DNA from: UBA668 sp043740085
GTDB taxonomy: Bacteria; Actinomycetota; Acidimicrobiia; Acidimicrobiales; Ilumatobacteraceae
Assembly (NCBI GenBank): GCA_043740085.1
Contig: JAYUCY010000077.1
Coordinates: 1-20,099, forward strand
Reading direction: 5' to 3'
Length of the DNA: 20,099 bases
In this document: piece after piece, positions 8,805-15,039 of the stretch
How the letters are laid out: every line of letters starts with the position of its first letter
How positions within the stretch are numbered: the first letter of the stretch is position 1
Notes under the pieces: generated by a model
Databases searched by the model: none
What the model saw: only the letters and a program-made list of their open reading frames with translations
Told to the model about the DNA's origin: nothing
Position numbers and translations under genes: made by a program

Positions 8805-8944
8805 GAAGTGACGCGGTTTCGCCGCAGAACCCCAGGTAGCGCCACCAACAGCGCGTCACTTCCCAGATCTTCAGCGTGCCGCAGACGAAGTGAAGCGGAA
8901 GTTCCTCACAGCCGCAGGTGGCAGACGCAACAACGCGTCACTTC
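8805..8944. repeat. Left block: two 58-bp palindrome-ended repeats with 24-bp spacer
   Basis: Copy 1 (8805-8862) and copy 2 (8887-8944) are each exactly 58 bp and separated by 24 bp. Each opens with GAAGTGA[C/A]GCG and closes with CGCGTCACTTC. The 11-bp arms are perfectly inverted in copy 1 and have one mismatch in copy 2. The interiors are more divergent, but copy 2 shares CACAGCCGCAGG with the right-hand block. This block lies between the rnhA stop and the AbiEi-like gene and is in the same orientation as the block at 9999-10138. There is no T-tract, so neither copy looks like a classical intrinsic terminator. Confidence 0.85.
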
Positions 8945-9054
8945 CCGCAGTGCAAACCCAGCAAATTGTCGCCATGCATTGTCCGATGGTGGCAACACCG
9001 AATATTTCGGCGACGGGGAGTAGCTGAGGGTCGTCGTCGATATGTTCGGGCTTC
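8945..9054 (+). promoter_or_regulatory. Leader and probable promoter of the AbiEi-like gene
   Basis: This 110-bp spacer follows the left repeat block. It is more AT-rich than its surroundings (for example around 8997-9010). TATGTT at 9041-9046 fits a -10 hexamer and lies 8 nt before the ATG at 9055, with no Shine-Dalgarno in between. Nothing else is recognisable in it. Confidence 0.35.
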
Positions 9055-10005
9055 ATGACCAACTCGTCCTTCATGGGCGGTGTTGGTGATGTTGCAGCCT
9101 CACACCACGCCGCTTTGTCCCGTTCCCAGGCTGTCGTATCGGGCCTCTCCGCCCTCCAGATTCGTTCTGAACTTGAGCGATCAACCCTTCGGTCAATAGC
9201 GCCTTGCGTCTACGCAATCCATGGTGCACCACCTACGTGGCGCCAGTCGTTGAAGGCTGCCACGCTGACCGCCAATGGTGCAGGGAAGGCGTCGCATCGG
9301 GCGTCGGCCCAGATGCAGAACGTTGATGGATTCATCGACAACCTTCTCGAAGTGACCGTGCCGCGCGGCCGGCGAGTTCGAATGGATGGCGTGATCGCCC
9401 ATCAATCGCCACTGAAGGCGCAGCATTGCTTCGTGATTGACGGCATTCCGTGCACGTCGTTGGCACGCACCATTGTTGATCTCGGCCAAGTCGTTGGCGA
9501 CGAACAGGTCATTCGGGCAATCGACAGCTTTCAGCGGATGGGATACAGCCTGACGTGGTTGGAACAGGTCGCAACCGACCTGCATCGCCCGGGGCAACGT
9601 GGCACCGGGCTCGTTCTCGGCGAAGTACGTGAGCGTAAGGAGTCCGGCGTGGTGCGTGGCTCCTGGATGGAACGACTGGTCGAGTTGGCGATCGCCTCGC
9701 CGAAACTGCCGAAGTTGCAGCTCCAGCACATCATCCGAGAGGAGATGGACGGCTCGTTCATCGCACAGGTTGATCTTGCATTCCCGGCGGTGCGGCTTGG
9801 CATCGAGGCGCACAGTCGCTCGTTTCACACGGGAACACATCAGGAGCTACTCGACCAGCGGAGGGAGAATCGCGCGATCGCCGAGGGCTGGCAGTTTCTC
9901 TACCTGGGCTGGGCGGACAGGAAGTCACCTGCCCAAGCTCGTGCGTATCTCGAGCGGGTGGTTGCTCGACGTGCGCGCGACCTCGGGATATCCCTCGAGA
10001 AGTGA
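9055..10005 (+). CDS. Solitary AbiEi-type winged-helix protein with DUF559/Vsr-like nuclease-fold C-terminus
   Basis: This 316-residue soluble protein has two parts. The N-terminal half (about 14-150) resembles the AbiEi antitoxin-type winged helix common in actinobacteria (LSRSQAV-SGLS-IRSELE, then R-RMDGVIAHQSPL, then GIPCTSLARTIVDLG). The C-terminal part (about 200-305) resembles the DUF559/very-short-patch-repair-like PD-(D/E)xK fold: Glu206 in SWMERL, Asp240 in AQVDLAFP, GIEAHSRSFH (Glu251, His258), DQRRENR (267-273) and GWQFLYLGW. Catalytic activity is not assured because no clear Lys follows Glu251. No partner toxin (AbiEii) is adjacent, so a classical toxin-antitoxin pair is not supported. 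The gene lies between two repeat blocks, and its last two codons and stop (GAG AAG TGA) fall within the right block. Start 9055 is tentative; ATG 9073 is an alternative. Confidence 0.75.
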   Translation: MTNSSFMGGVGDVAASHHAALSRSQAVVSGLSALQIRSELERSTLRSIAPCVYAIHGAPPTWRQSLKAATLTANGAGKASHRASAQMQNVDGFIDNLLEVTVPRGRRVRMDGVIAHQSPLKAQHCFVIDGIPCTSLARTIVDLGQVVGDEQVIRAIDSFQRMGYSLTWLEQVATDLHRPGQRGTGLVLGEVRERKESGVVRGSWMERLVELAIASPKLPKLQLQHIIREEMDGSFIAQVDLAFPAVRLGIEAHSRSFHTGTHQELLDQRRENRAIAEGWQFLYLGWADRKSPAQARAYLERVVARRARDLGISLEK

Positions 10006-10138
10006 CGCGATTCTGCTTCACAACTGCTGGTGGTGGAATCGACAACGCGTCAGTTCGTTGGGCGCTTGTGCTTCGACTCGGAAGTGACGCGGTTCTGCTT
10101 CACAGCCGCAGGCGGTGAGATCAACAACGCGTCACTTT
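9999..10138. repeat. Right block: two 58-bp palindrome-ended repeats with 24-bp spacer
   Basis: Copy 3 (9999-10056) and copy 4 (10081-10138) have the same geometry as the left block: 58 + 24 + 58 bp. Arms are GAAGTGACGCG and CGCGTCA[C/G]TT[C/T], with one mismatch in each copy. By hand alignment copies 3 and 4 agree at about 48 of 58 positions and copies 2 and 4 at about 44. Copy 4 also has an inner CCGC-AG-GCGG dyad. The block fills the whole junction between two convergent genes and encodes both stop codons: the AbiEi-like gene ends AAG TGA in copy 3, and the CoA-transferase ends AAG TGA in copy 4 on the other strand. Confidence 0.88.
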
Positions 10139-11343
10139 GGTCGGCGGGGGCCGACTATGCCGGCGGACCTCAGGGCGGCAATCTCGTCGGGGGAGTGGCC
10201 AAGCTCGGCGAGCACTTCGTCGGTGTGTTCGTCGAGCTTGGGGGCATGGCGGCCCAGGGACGTGGGGGTGGCGCTGAACAGCGCTGGTGGACGCGGCTCG
10301 CGAACGAATCCGAGCCAGGGGCGGTCGTGCTCGATGAGCGTCTCGTTGTGTCGCACTTGCGGGTCGAGATGCACGTCGGCGAGCTGAACGATCAGCGCGC
10401 ACGGCACATCGTTGGCGTGCAATGCATCTCGCAGCGCCGCTCCGGGATGCTTCGCGATCTCTGCGGTGATGAGGTCGCTGAGGACGGCGCTATTGGCTTC
10501 GCGATCCGTCAGGGTGGCGAAACGCGGGTCCGTCAGCCACTGCCGCGTTCCCAGTGCGGCGCACAAGCCAGGGAACTGCGAGTTCGATGTGGCGATGAGG
10601 GTCAGATAGCTATCCGCCGTGCGGCGGATCAGGTACCCATCCGCCATGTGTGGTCCGGGGATCACACGGCCATCGTCAGCCAGCAAGGTGTGCTGCATCA
10701 TCCCGTCGGGCCAGAGGAACGCCAGTGCAGCGTCGATCATCGAGAGTCGAATGTGTTGCCCGCCGGCCCCTCGCTCACGTGCAAGCAGGGCCGCGAGGAT
10801 CGACTGCATCGCCGTCATCGCAGTGACCTTGTCGATCACGATGTTGCGAATCAGCGCCGGCTCGCCGTTCGGCCCGGCTTGCAGAGCGGCCATTCCGGAG
10901 AGTGCCTGCACCACGTAGTCGTAGCTCTTCTGATCGATGTACGGGCCGGTGTCACCAAACCCGCTGACCGACACGTAGACGAGAGCCGGGTTGACGGCGC
11001 GCAGCGCAGGTTCATCGATGCCCAACCGCGTGGCAACACCTGGTCGGAAATTCTGAATGAAGACATCACTGTTCGCGACCAGCGCCTTCAGCAGTGCAAC
11101 ACCCTGCGCCCGCTGGAGGTCGAACACCGCGCTGCGCTTGCCGCGGTTGACGCCCGCCCACAGTGCGCCGATACCGCCTACGCGATGGCCCAGCAACCGC
11201 ATGCGGTCGCCACCCTGGGGCTGTTCGATCTTGGTGACATCGGCCCCGAGGTCGGCGAGCAACGTGCCTGCCCACGGCCCGGCGACCATCTGGCACGCCT
11301 CGATGACGGTGAACCCTTGCAGTGGCCCTGGCACGCTGAGCAC
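10132..11343 (-). CDS. Family III CoA-transferase (CaiB/BaiF type)
   Basis: This 403-residue cytoplasmic enzyme belongs to the family that moves CoA between carboxylic acids (formyl-CoA transferase, carnitine CoA-transferase) and also includes alpha-methylacyl-CoA racemases. Visible features are the N-terminal segment PLQGFTVIEA...GPWAGTLLADLGADVTKIEQP (7-42), NRGKRSAVFDL (67-75), SDVFIQNFRPG (92-102), VSVSGFGDTGPY (124-135) and the catalytic-region Asp171 in NIVIDKVTAMTAMQSILAALLARE. The substrate cannot be assigned. The start is GTG at 11343; no Shine-Dalgarno is visible and an internal GTG at 11334 is possible. It diverges from a short-chain dehydrogenase, which suggests a shared acyl-CoA pathway. 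Its stop codon and last Lys codon lie in the fourth 58-bp repeat. Confidence 0.9.
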   Translation of the reverse strand: MLSVPGPLQGFTVIEACQMVAGPWAGTLLADLGADVTKIEQPQGGDRMRLLGHRVGGIGALWAGVNRGKRSAVFDLQRAQGVALLKALVANSDVFIQNFRPGVATRLGIDEPALRAVNPALVYVSVSGFGDTGPYIDQKSYDYVVQALSGMAALQAGPNGEPALIRNIVIDKVTAMTAMQSILAALLARERGAGGQHIRLSMIDAALAFLWPDGMMQHTLLADDGRVIPGPHMADGYLIRRTADSYLTLIATSNSQFPGLCAALGTRQWLTDPRFATLTDREANSAVLSDLITAEIAKHPGAALRDALHANDVPCALIVQLADVHLDPQVRHNETLIEHDRPWLGFVREPRPPALFSATPTSLGRHAPKLDEHTDEVLAELGHSPDEIAALRSAGIVGPRRPK

Positions 11344-11405
11344 CGTAGTTCGAATGGCGCGGTCCGCTTGGTCTGAGCACCATGCAGCCGCCTAACGTCG
11401 GCGAC
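11344..11405. promoter_or_regulatory. Divergent promoter region of the CoA-transferase and SDR genes
   Basis: This is a 62-bp spacer between outward-facing starts. TAACGT (11393-11398) lies 7 nt before the SDR ATG and fits a leaderless -10; TTGGTC (11368-11373) is a weak -35 candidate at 19-nt spacing. No clear promoter hexamer is seen for the CoA-transferase. Confidence 0.35.
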
Positions 11406-12182
11406 ATGGATATCAACGGAGTCAGCGCAATCGTCACGGGTGGTGCCTCTGGCATCGGTGCAGCAACTGCCCGTCTGCTCGCCTCGAAGGGGGCCAAGGT
11501 TGTCGTTGCCGACCTGCAGGAGGACAAGGGCAACGAGCTCGCCAACGAGATTGGCGGCGCGTTCTGCAAGGTCGACGTCACCAAGACCGACGACATCATC
11601 AACGCCGTAGAGATGGCCAAGAGCATGGGACCGCTACGCGTGTTGGTGAACTCGGCCGGCATCGGTTGGGCTCAGCGCACGGTCGGCAAGGACGGCCAGT
11701 ACGAGTCGGCTGCCAATCTCGATGCGTTCAAGAAGGTCATCGCCATCAACCTCATCGGCAGCTTCGACTGCATCCGCCTGGCGGCGACCGCGATGAGCAC
11801 CACCGAGCCGTTGGAGTACGGCGAGCGTGGCGCCATCGTCAACATCGCCTCTGTCGCAGCGTTCGACGGCCAGATCGGCCAGGCCTCGTACTCGGCCTCA
11901 AAGGGTGGCGTTGTCGGCATGACCTTGCCGATCGCTCGCGACCTCGCTGCCGTTGGCGTGCGCGTCAACACTGTTGCCCCCGGTCTGATCGACACCCCGA
12001 TCTACGGCCAGGGCGACAACAGCGAAGCATTCAAGTCGAACCTGCAAAAGGGTGTGCTGTTCCCGCAGCGCCTCGGCTTCCAGAGCGAGCTGGCGTCGAT
12101 GGTCGTGGAGTGCATCACCAACAGCTATATGAACGCCGAGACCATTCGCGTCGACGGCGGTATCCGTATGCCCCCGAAATGA
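11406..12182 (+). CDS. Short-chain dehydrogenase, 3-hydroxyacyl-CoA dehydrogenase type II-like
   Basis: This 258-residue NAD(P)-dependent oxidoreductase has a complete classical SDR pattern: TGGASGIG (11-18), an acidic Asp36 after the second strand favouring NAD, NSAG (82-85), Asn115, and the catalytic Ser149, Tyr162 and Lys166 in IASVAAFDGQIGQASYSASK. The N-terminus MDINGVSAIVTGGASGIG and the segments FDCIRL, MTLPIARDLA and VNTVAPGLIDTP resemble the HSD17B10/type II 3-hydroxyacyl-CoA dehydrogenase group. Oxidation of a 3-hydroxyacyl-CoA in fatty or branched-chain acid breakdown is therefore likely. An upstream in-frame ATG at 11382 exists, but family alignment and the TAACGT hexamer favour 11406. 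It diverges from the CoA-transferase gene. Confidence 0.92.
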   Translation: MDINGVSAIVTGGASGIGAATARLLASKGAKVVVADLQEDKGNELANEIGGAFCKVDVTKTDDIINAVEMAKSMGPLRVLVNSAGIGWAQRTVGKDGQYESAANLDAFKKVIAINLIGSFDCIRLAATAMSTTEPLEYGERGAIVNIASVAAFDGQIGQASYSASKGGVVGMTLPIARDLAAVGVRVNTVAPGLIDTPIYGQGDNSEAFKSNLQKGVLFPQRLGFQSELASMVVECITNSYMNAETIRVDGGIRMPPK

Positions 12183-12227
12183 TCGAACGATAGTGACCTC
12201 GCCGGGCATACTGCATGGCGCACCTAC

Positions 12228-12234
12228 AAGGAGG
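12228..12234 (+). promoter_or_regulatory. Strong Shine-Dalgarno fixing a GTG start
   Basis: AAGGAGG is followed by 7 nt and then GTG at 12242. This supports the GTG over the in-frame ATG at 12215, which would place the Shine-Dalgarno inside the coding sequence. Confidence 0.8.
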
Positions 12235-12241
12235 AACCGCC

Positions 12242-12523
12242 GTGAAGGCTGTATGGAATGCGACGGTCATCGCCGAGAGTAATGACACCGTCGTCGTTGA
12301 AGGGAATCATTACTTCCCGGCCGAGTCGGTCAAGTCGCAGTACCTCACCGACTCGCCCAGCAACACCGTGTGCCCGTGGAAGGGCACCGCCAGCTACCAG
12401 CACGTCACGGTGGATGGCCAGCTCAATTCCGATGCGGCCTGGTTCTACCCGACCCCGAAGGATGCAGCTGCTGAGATCAAGGGTCGCTACGCCTTCTGGA
12501 AGGGCGTGCAGGTCACGGTCTGA
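12242..12523 (+). CDS. DUF427 family small protein
   Basis: This is a 93-residue protein starting at GTG (MKAVWNATVIAES...). The pattern GNHYFPAESV, T-CPWKGTASY, AAWFYPTPKDAAAEIKGRYAFWKGVQV is that of the DUF427 family, small single-domain proteins found widely in bacteria and fungi. Some databases label the family nucleotidyltransferase-like, but no biochemical role is established that I can name. The full domain is present at normal length. The gene follows the SDR gene by 59 bp on the same strand and could be co-transcribed. Downstream it faces argJ across the 16-bp tandem repeat. Confidence 0.9.
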   Translation: MKAVWNATVIAESNDTVVVEGNHYFPAESVKSQYLTDSPSNTVCPWKGTASYQHVTVDGQLNSDAAWFYPTPKDAAAEIKGRYAFWKGVQVTV

Positions 12524-12534
12524 CGCATTACCTC

Positions 12535-12660
12535 GGTGGTGCGGTCGTTCGGTGGTGCGGTCGTTCGGTGGTGCGGTCGTTCGGTGGTGCGGTCGTTCGG
12601 TGGTGCGGTCGTTAGGTGGTGCGGTCGTTCGGTGGTGCGGTCGTTAGGTGGTGTAGTCGG
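12535..12660. repeat. 16-bp tandem repeat at the 3' end of argJ
   Basis: Seven contiguous 16-bp units (GGTGGTGCGGTCGTT followed by C or A) run from 12535 to 12646, then a degenerate eighth copy runs into the argJ coding sequence. Units 5 and 7 end in A, the other five in C. On the minus strand the A variant reads TAA, and the argJ stop is the TAA of unit 7. The last codons of argJ, CGAC-TA-CACCACC-TAA, match the unit except at three positions, so the array was probably seeded from the gene end. The period is not a multiple of three, and the array lies between convergent genes. Confidence 0.95.
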
Positions 12661-13807
12661 CGTTGATGCGGATGTACCCGTCGGTGAGGTCGCAACCCCA
12701 CACGGTTGACGCGGCCGTGCCGCCAGTGGCGAGGGAGACGTGGATCAGTACGTCGTCACCGCGCATGTAGGTGGCGAGTGCGTCGAGGCCACTGTCGTCA
12801 AGCCGCGCCGGATACACCTCTTGCGTTCCGAACCGAATGACGACCGAGTTGTGGTCGACCTCGTCGGCGGTTGTGGCCTTGCCGACGGCCATCGCCACGC
12901 GACCCCAGTTGGGGTCGGCGCCATGTACCGCGGTCTTGACCAGCGGTGAGTTAACAATCGCGCGTGCGACGCGCTTGGCCTGCTCGTCCGAGGCGGCCTG
13001 GTCGACGGTGACTTCCAGCAGCGTGGTGGCGCCCTCGCCGTCGCGCGCAATCTGCTGTGTCAGCGACTGTGCGACGGCGTTCAGCGCCGTTTCGAACTGG
13101 TCGGCGTCGACTACTCCTGCGGCGCCGTTGGCCAAGATGACGGCGGTATCGCTGGTGGAGGTGTCGGTATCGATCGAGACGCAGTTCAAGGTCCGGTCGA
13201 TGACCCGCCGAAACGTCGCGTCGAGCGCAGGCTGAGCAACGTCGGCGTCGGTGAAGAACATGGCGATCATCGTTGCCATCTTGGGCTCGATCATTCCCAC
13301 GCCCTTGGCGACTCCGACAATGCGAGCCGCGCCGACCGATGCATGCGCGGTCTTGGCGACGGTGTCAGTGGTCATGATGCCGCGGGCAACCGCGGCGGCG
13401 TCGGTTCCCGGCAGCGGAGACGGAATGGCCGCCAGCCCGGCACGAACAACATCCATTGGGTATGGTCGGCCGATCACGCCGGTCGAGGCCAGCAGCACGT
13501 CAGAGGCTGCGCAGCCCAGTGCCGCAGCCACTCCGGCGACTATTTCCTCGGCATCGGCCAAGCCCTGAGCGCCAGTAGCGACATTGGCGTTCTTGGAGAT
13601 GACGACCATCGCCCGCGCGGTCCCAGCCGCAACGTGGCGGCGGCTGACCAGCACGCTGGGCCCCGCAAACGAGCTCTGCGTAAACACTCCAGCGGCCACG
13701 CACGGGCCGTCCGCGGCAACCACTGTGAAGTCGTCGGTGGTGTCCTTGATACCGATGTTCGCCACATGTGCGCGGAAACCGTGGGGGAGCTGCAACCGTT
13801 CGCCCAT
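12644..13807 (-). CDS. argJ: Bifunctional ornithine acetyltransferase / N-acetylglutamate synthase
   Basis: ArgJ transfers the acetyl group from N-acetylornithine to glutamate in arginine biosynthesis; bifunctional forms also use acetyl-CoA. The 387-residue protein is of normal length. It has STGVIGRP (108-115) with the TG oxyanion-hole pair, and the self-cleavage site KGVGMIEPKMA|TM with Thr179 as the nucleophile of the beta chain. It also has NCVSIDTDTSTSD, VNSPLVKTAVHGADPNWGRV and the C-terminal GYIRINADYTT. ATG 13807 begins MGERLQLPHGFRAH as in the family; the frame is open further upstream but overlaps marR. The start lies 2 bp after the marR stop (TGA-CC-ATG), so the two are an operon. 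No other arg gene is in the window. The stop lies in a 16-bp tandem repeat. Confidence 0.96.
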   Translation of the reverse strand: MGERLQLPHGFRAHVANIGIKDTTDDFTVVAADGPCVAAGVFTQSSFAGPSVLVSRRHVAAGTARAMVVISKNANVATGAQGLADAEEIVAGVAAALGCAASDVLLASTGVIGRPYPMDVVRAGLAAIPSPLPGTDAAAVARGIMTTDTVAKTAHASVGAARIVGVAKGVGMIEPKMATMIAMFFTDADVAQPALDATFRRVIDRTLNCVSIDTDTSTSDTAVILANGAAGVVDADQFETALNAVAQSLTQQIARDGEGATTLLEVTVDQAASDEQAKRVARAIVNSPLVKTAVHGADPNWGRVAMAVGKATTADEVDHNSVVIRFGTQEVYPARLDDSGLDALATYMRGDDVLIHVSLATGGTAASTVWGCDLTDGYIRINADYTT

Positions 13808-13809
13808 GG

Positions 13810-14271
13810 TCAGGCTGACTGGGTCTGGCGCAGGTGCTGGCGAATCAGGCCGAACAGCTCGCTGAGCTGTTGCACGCCGGCCGCGCCCAGCGGTTCGAAG
13901 AAGTGTCGTCGCACGCTGTCGACGTGGTCGGGTGCCGCCGCGTTCATCTTGGCCATGCCAACGTCGGTGAGATGGGCGTACATCACGCGTCGGTCGGCGC
14001 TGCAGGCTGAACGTTCGACCCACCCAGCCTTGACCATGCCGTCGAGGCGACGGGTGAGGCCACTAGGGGAGAGGCGCAGTGATGCTGCCAGGTCGCACAT
14101 GCGCAACCGACGGTCGTCGGCCTCGGAGAGGACGACCAGGACGGTGTAGTCGCCCATGGTGATGCCGTGGACCGCAACGTCGGCCTCAAAGGCCGCGTCC
14201 AGGTCGGGCATGGTGGTGACAAAGTTCCGCCACGCGGTCTGTTCGGTCGCGGAGAGCCAATTCGTGGTCAT
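13810..14271 (-). CDS. MarR family transcriptional regulator
   Basis: This 153-residue protein is a dimeric winged-helix DNA-binding protein. Residues about 35-110 give the MarR fold: GITMGDYTVLVVLSEA, RLRMCDLAASLRLSPSGLTRRLDGMVKAGWVERSACSADRRVMYAHLTDVG, the last part being the beta wing with its DRR motif. Helices at both ends make the dimer interface. The ligand is unknown. ATG 14271 has TAGGCT (14278-14283, minus strand) 6 nt upstream and no Shine-Dalgarno, which suggests a leaderless transcript. It is divergent from yceI across 124 bp carrying a perfect palindrome, the usual arrangement for MarR autoregulation, and runs into argJ with a 2-bp gap. Confidence 0.93.
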   Translation of the reverse strand: MTTNWLSATEQTAWRNFVTTMPDLDAAFEADVAVHGITMGDYTVLVVLSEADDRRLRMCDLAASLRLSPSGLTRRLDGMVKAGWVERSACSADRRVMYAHLTDVGMAKMNAAAPDHVDSVRRHFFEPLGAAGVQQLSELFGLIRQHLRQTQSA

Positions 14272-14308
14272 GTGGACAGCCTAGCGAAAAGAGTTGTGAA
14301 GGAAATAG

Positions 14309-14337
14309 TTGTGATCACAAGTATTGATGTCTACAAT
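14309..14337 (+). promoter_or_regulatory. yceI promoter with overlapping palindromic (probable MarR) operator
   Basis: TTGTGATCACAA (14309-14320) is a perfect 12-bp palindrome. Its first six bases form a -35-like TTGTGA, followed by exactly 17 bp and the -10 TACAAT (14332-14337). A second half-site-like GTTGTGA lies at 14293-14299, 15 bp upstream of the same bases in the palindrome. A predicted start near 14344 would give a 5' UTR of about 50 nt ending in AAGGAG. Binding by the divergent MarR would block RNA polymerase. The sequence is seen; the regulator assignment is inference. Confidence 0.6.
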
Positions 14338-14395
14338 TATTAGTGCACGCAACTAGTCGGTGACTCAGTCGTCACTTCCTCAAAGGAGCAATCAC

Positions 14396-14938
14396 ATGTC
14401 AGACCTCAGCGCACTCACGCCCGGAATCTGGACCGTCGATGCCGGCCACTCCACCATTGGCTTTGTCGTTCGCCACCTGGTTGTCGCCAAGGTGCGCGGT
14501 CAGTTCACCGAGTTTTCTGGCACCATCACCGTCGGCGAGAACCCGCTCGACTCGAAGGTGGAAGCGGTCGTCACCGCCACGTCCATCGATACTCGCGACG
14601 CCGGCCGCGACGGTCACCTGCGCGGCAACGACTTCTTCGACGCCGACAACCACCCCGAGTGGACCCTGGTCAGCACGGGCATCGAGGCCAAGGGCAGCGA
14701 CTACGTCCTGCACACCAACCTGACCATCAAGGGTGTCACCACAGCAACCGACTTCGCTCTTGAGTTCGCCGGCGTTGCAGTCGACCCGTGGAGCAACACC
14801 AAGGCTGGCTTCACCGCAGAAGCCGAGATCAGCCGAAAGGACTTCGGTCTGGAGTGGAACGTCGCGCTGGAAGCCGGTGGCTTCCTGGTCGGCGACACTG
14901 TCAAGATCACACTCGAAATCGAAGCGCTCAAGTCCTGA
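14396..14938 (+). CDS. YceI family protein (lipid/polyisoprenoid-binding lipocalin-like fold)
   Basis: This 180-residue protein matches the YceI pattern from end to end: PGIWTVDAGHSTIGFVVRHLVVAKVRGQFTEFSGTI, SIDTRDAGRDGHLRGNDFFDADNHPEWT, LTIKGVTTATDFALEFAG, GFTAEAEISRKDFGLEWN and GDTVKITLEIEA. YceI proteins form a beta barrel that binds a long isoprenoid or amphiphile. No signal peptide is present, as is common in actinobacterial members, so it is probably cytoplasmic. ATG 14396 is preceded by AAAGGAG at 7-nt spacing, which decides it over ATG 14360. It is probably repressed by the divergent MarR, and the glyoxalase-fold gene 116 bp downstream may be in the same transcript. Confidence 0.94.
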   Translation: MSDLSALTPGIWTVDAGHSTIGFVVRHLVVAKVRGQFTEFSGTITVGENPLDSKVEAVVTATSIDTRDAGRDGHLRGNDFFDADNHPEWTLVSTGIEAKGSDYVLHTNLTIKGVTTATDFALEFAGVAVDPWSNTKAGFTAEAEISRKDFGLEWNVALEAGGFLVGDTVKITLEIEALKS

Positions 14939-14957
14939 CGTTCACGTCGGCAACGTT

Positions 14958-15016
14958 GAACGACACCGACAACTCGAACGACAACTCGAACGACAACGAC
15001 AGCTACAGCTACAACC
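14958..15016 (+). repeat. Low-complexity tandem repeats in the yceI / glyoxalase spacer
   Basis: Two perfect 12-bp units, GACAACTCGAAC (14968-14979 and 14980-14991), are followed by a partial third and then by a doubled AGCTAC (15001-15012). The tract is purine/AC-rich on this strand and lies between the yceI stop and the next Shine-Dalgarno. It has no apparent coding role. Confidence 0.75.
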
Positions 15017-15024
15017 GAATCACT

Positions 15025-15039
15025 GAGCCGACACGGCTC
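15025..15039 (+). promoter_or_regulatory. Perfect 6-bp stem-loop just upstream of the glyoxalase gene Shine-Dalgarno
   Basis: GAGCCG-ACA-CGGCTC forms a perfect 6-bp stem with a 3-nt loop, ending 2 nt before AGGAGG (15042-15047) and 15 nt before the ATG. It could stabilise the message of the second gene or keep the ribosome binding site open after processing. It lacks a T-tract, so it is not a normal terminator. Function is inferred. Confidence 0.45.

Noticed and set aside
9055..10005. Type IV toxin-antitoxin pair AbiEi/AbiEii
   Set aside because: No AbiEii-type nucleotidyltransferase gene is adjacent, and the C-terminus is nuclease-like rather than the AbiEi C-terminal domain.
8805..10138. 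CRISPR array or integron attC sites for the 58-bp repeats
   Set aside because: There are only two units per block, the repeats are diverged and the spacers few, with no cas gene, so it is not CRISPR. I find no GTTRRRY/RYYYAAC core pair expected of attC sites and no integrase.
8805..10138. REP element with RAYT transposase
   Set aside because: The enclosed protein has no HUH/Y1 transposase motifs; its pattern is AbiEi plus DUF559-like.
10030..11376. 448-codon plus-strand frame opposite the CoA-transferase
   Set aside because: It is antisense to a complete family III CoA-transferase and shows no family motif.
12242..12523. DUF427 frame extended to ATG 12215
   Set aside because: The extension would include the AAGGAGG Shine-Dalgarno within the coding region; GTG 12242 has ideal spacing and matches the family N-terminus.
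12535..12646. Coding interpretation of the 16-bp repeat (periodic VVRSFGGA-like peptide on the plus strand)
   Set aside because: The period is not a multiple of three, and the frame is a run-on from an out-of-frame shadow of the DUF427 gene.
13808..14023. 72-residue N-terminal extension of ArgJ
   Set aside because: It is Arg-rich, unlike any ArgJ N-terminus, and overlaps the marR coding sequence on the same strand in another frame.
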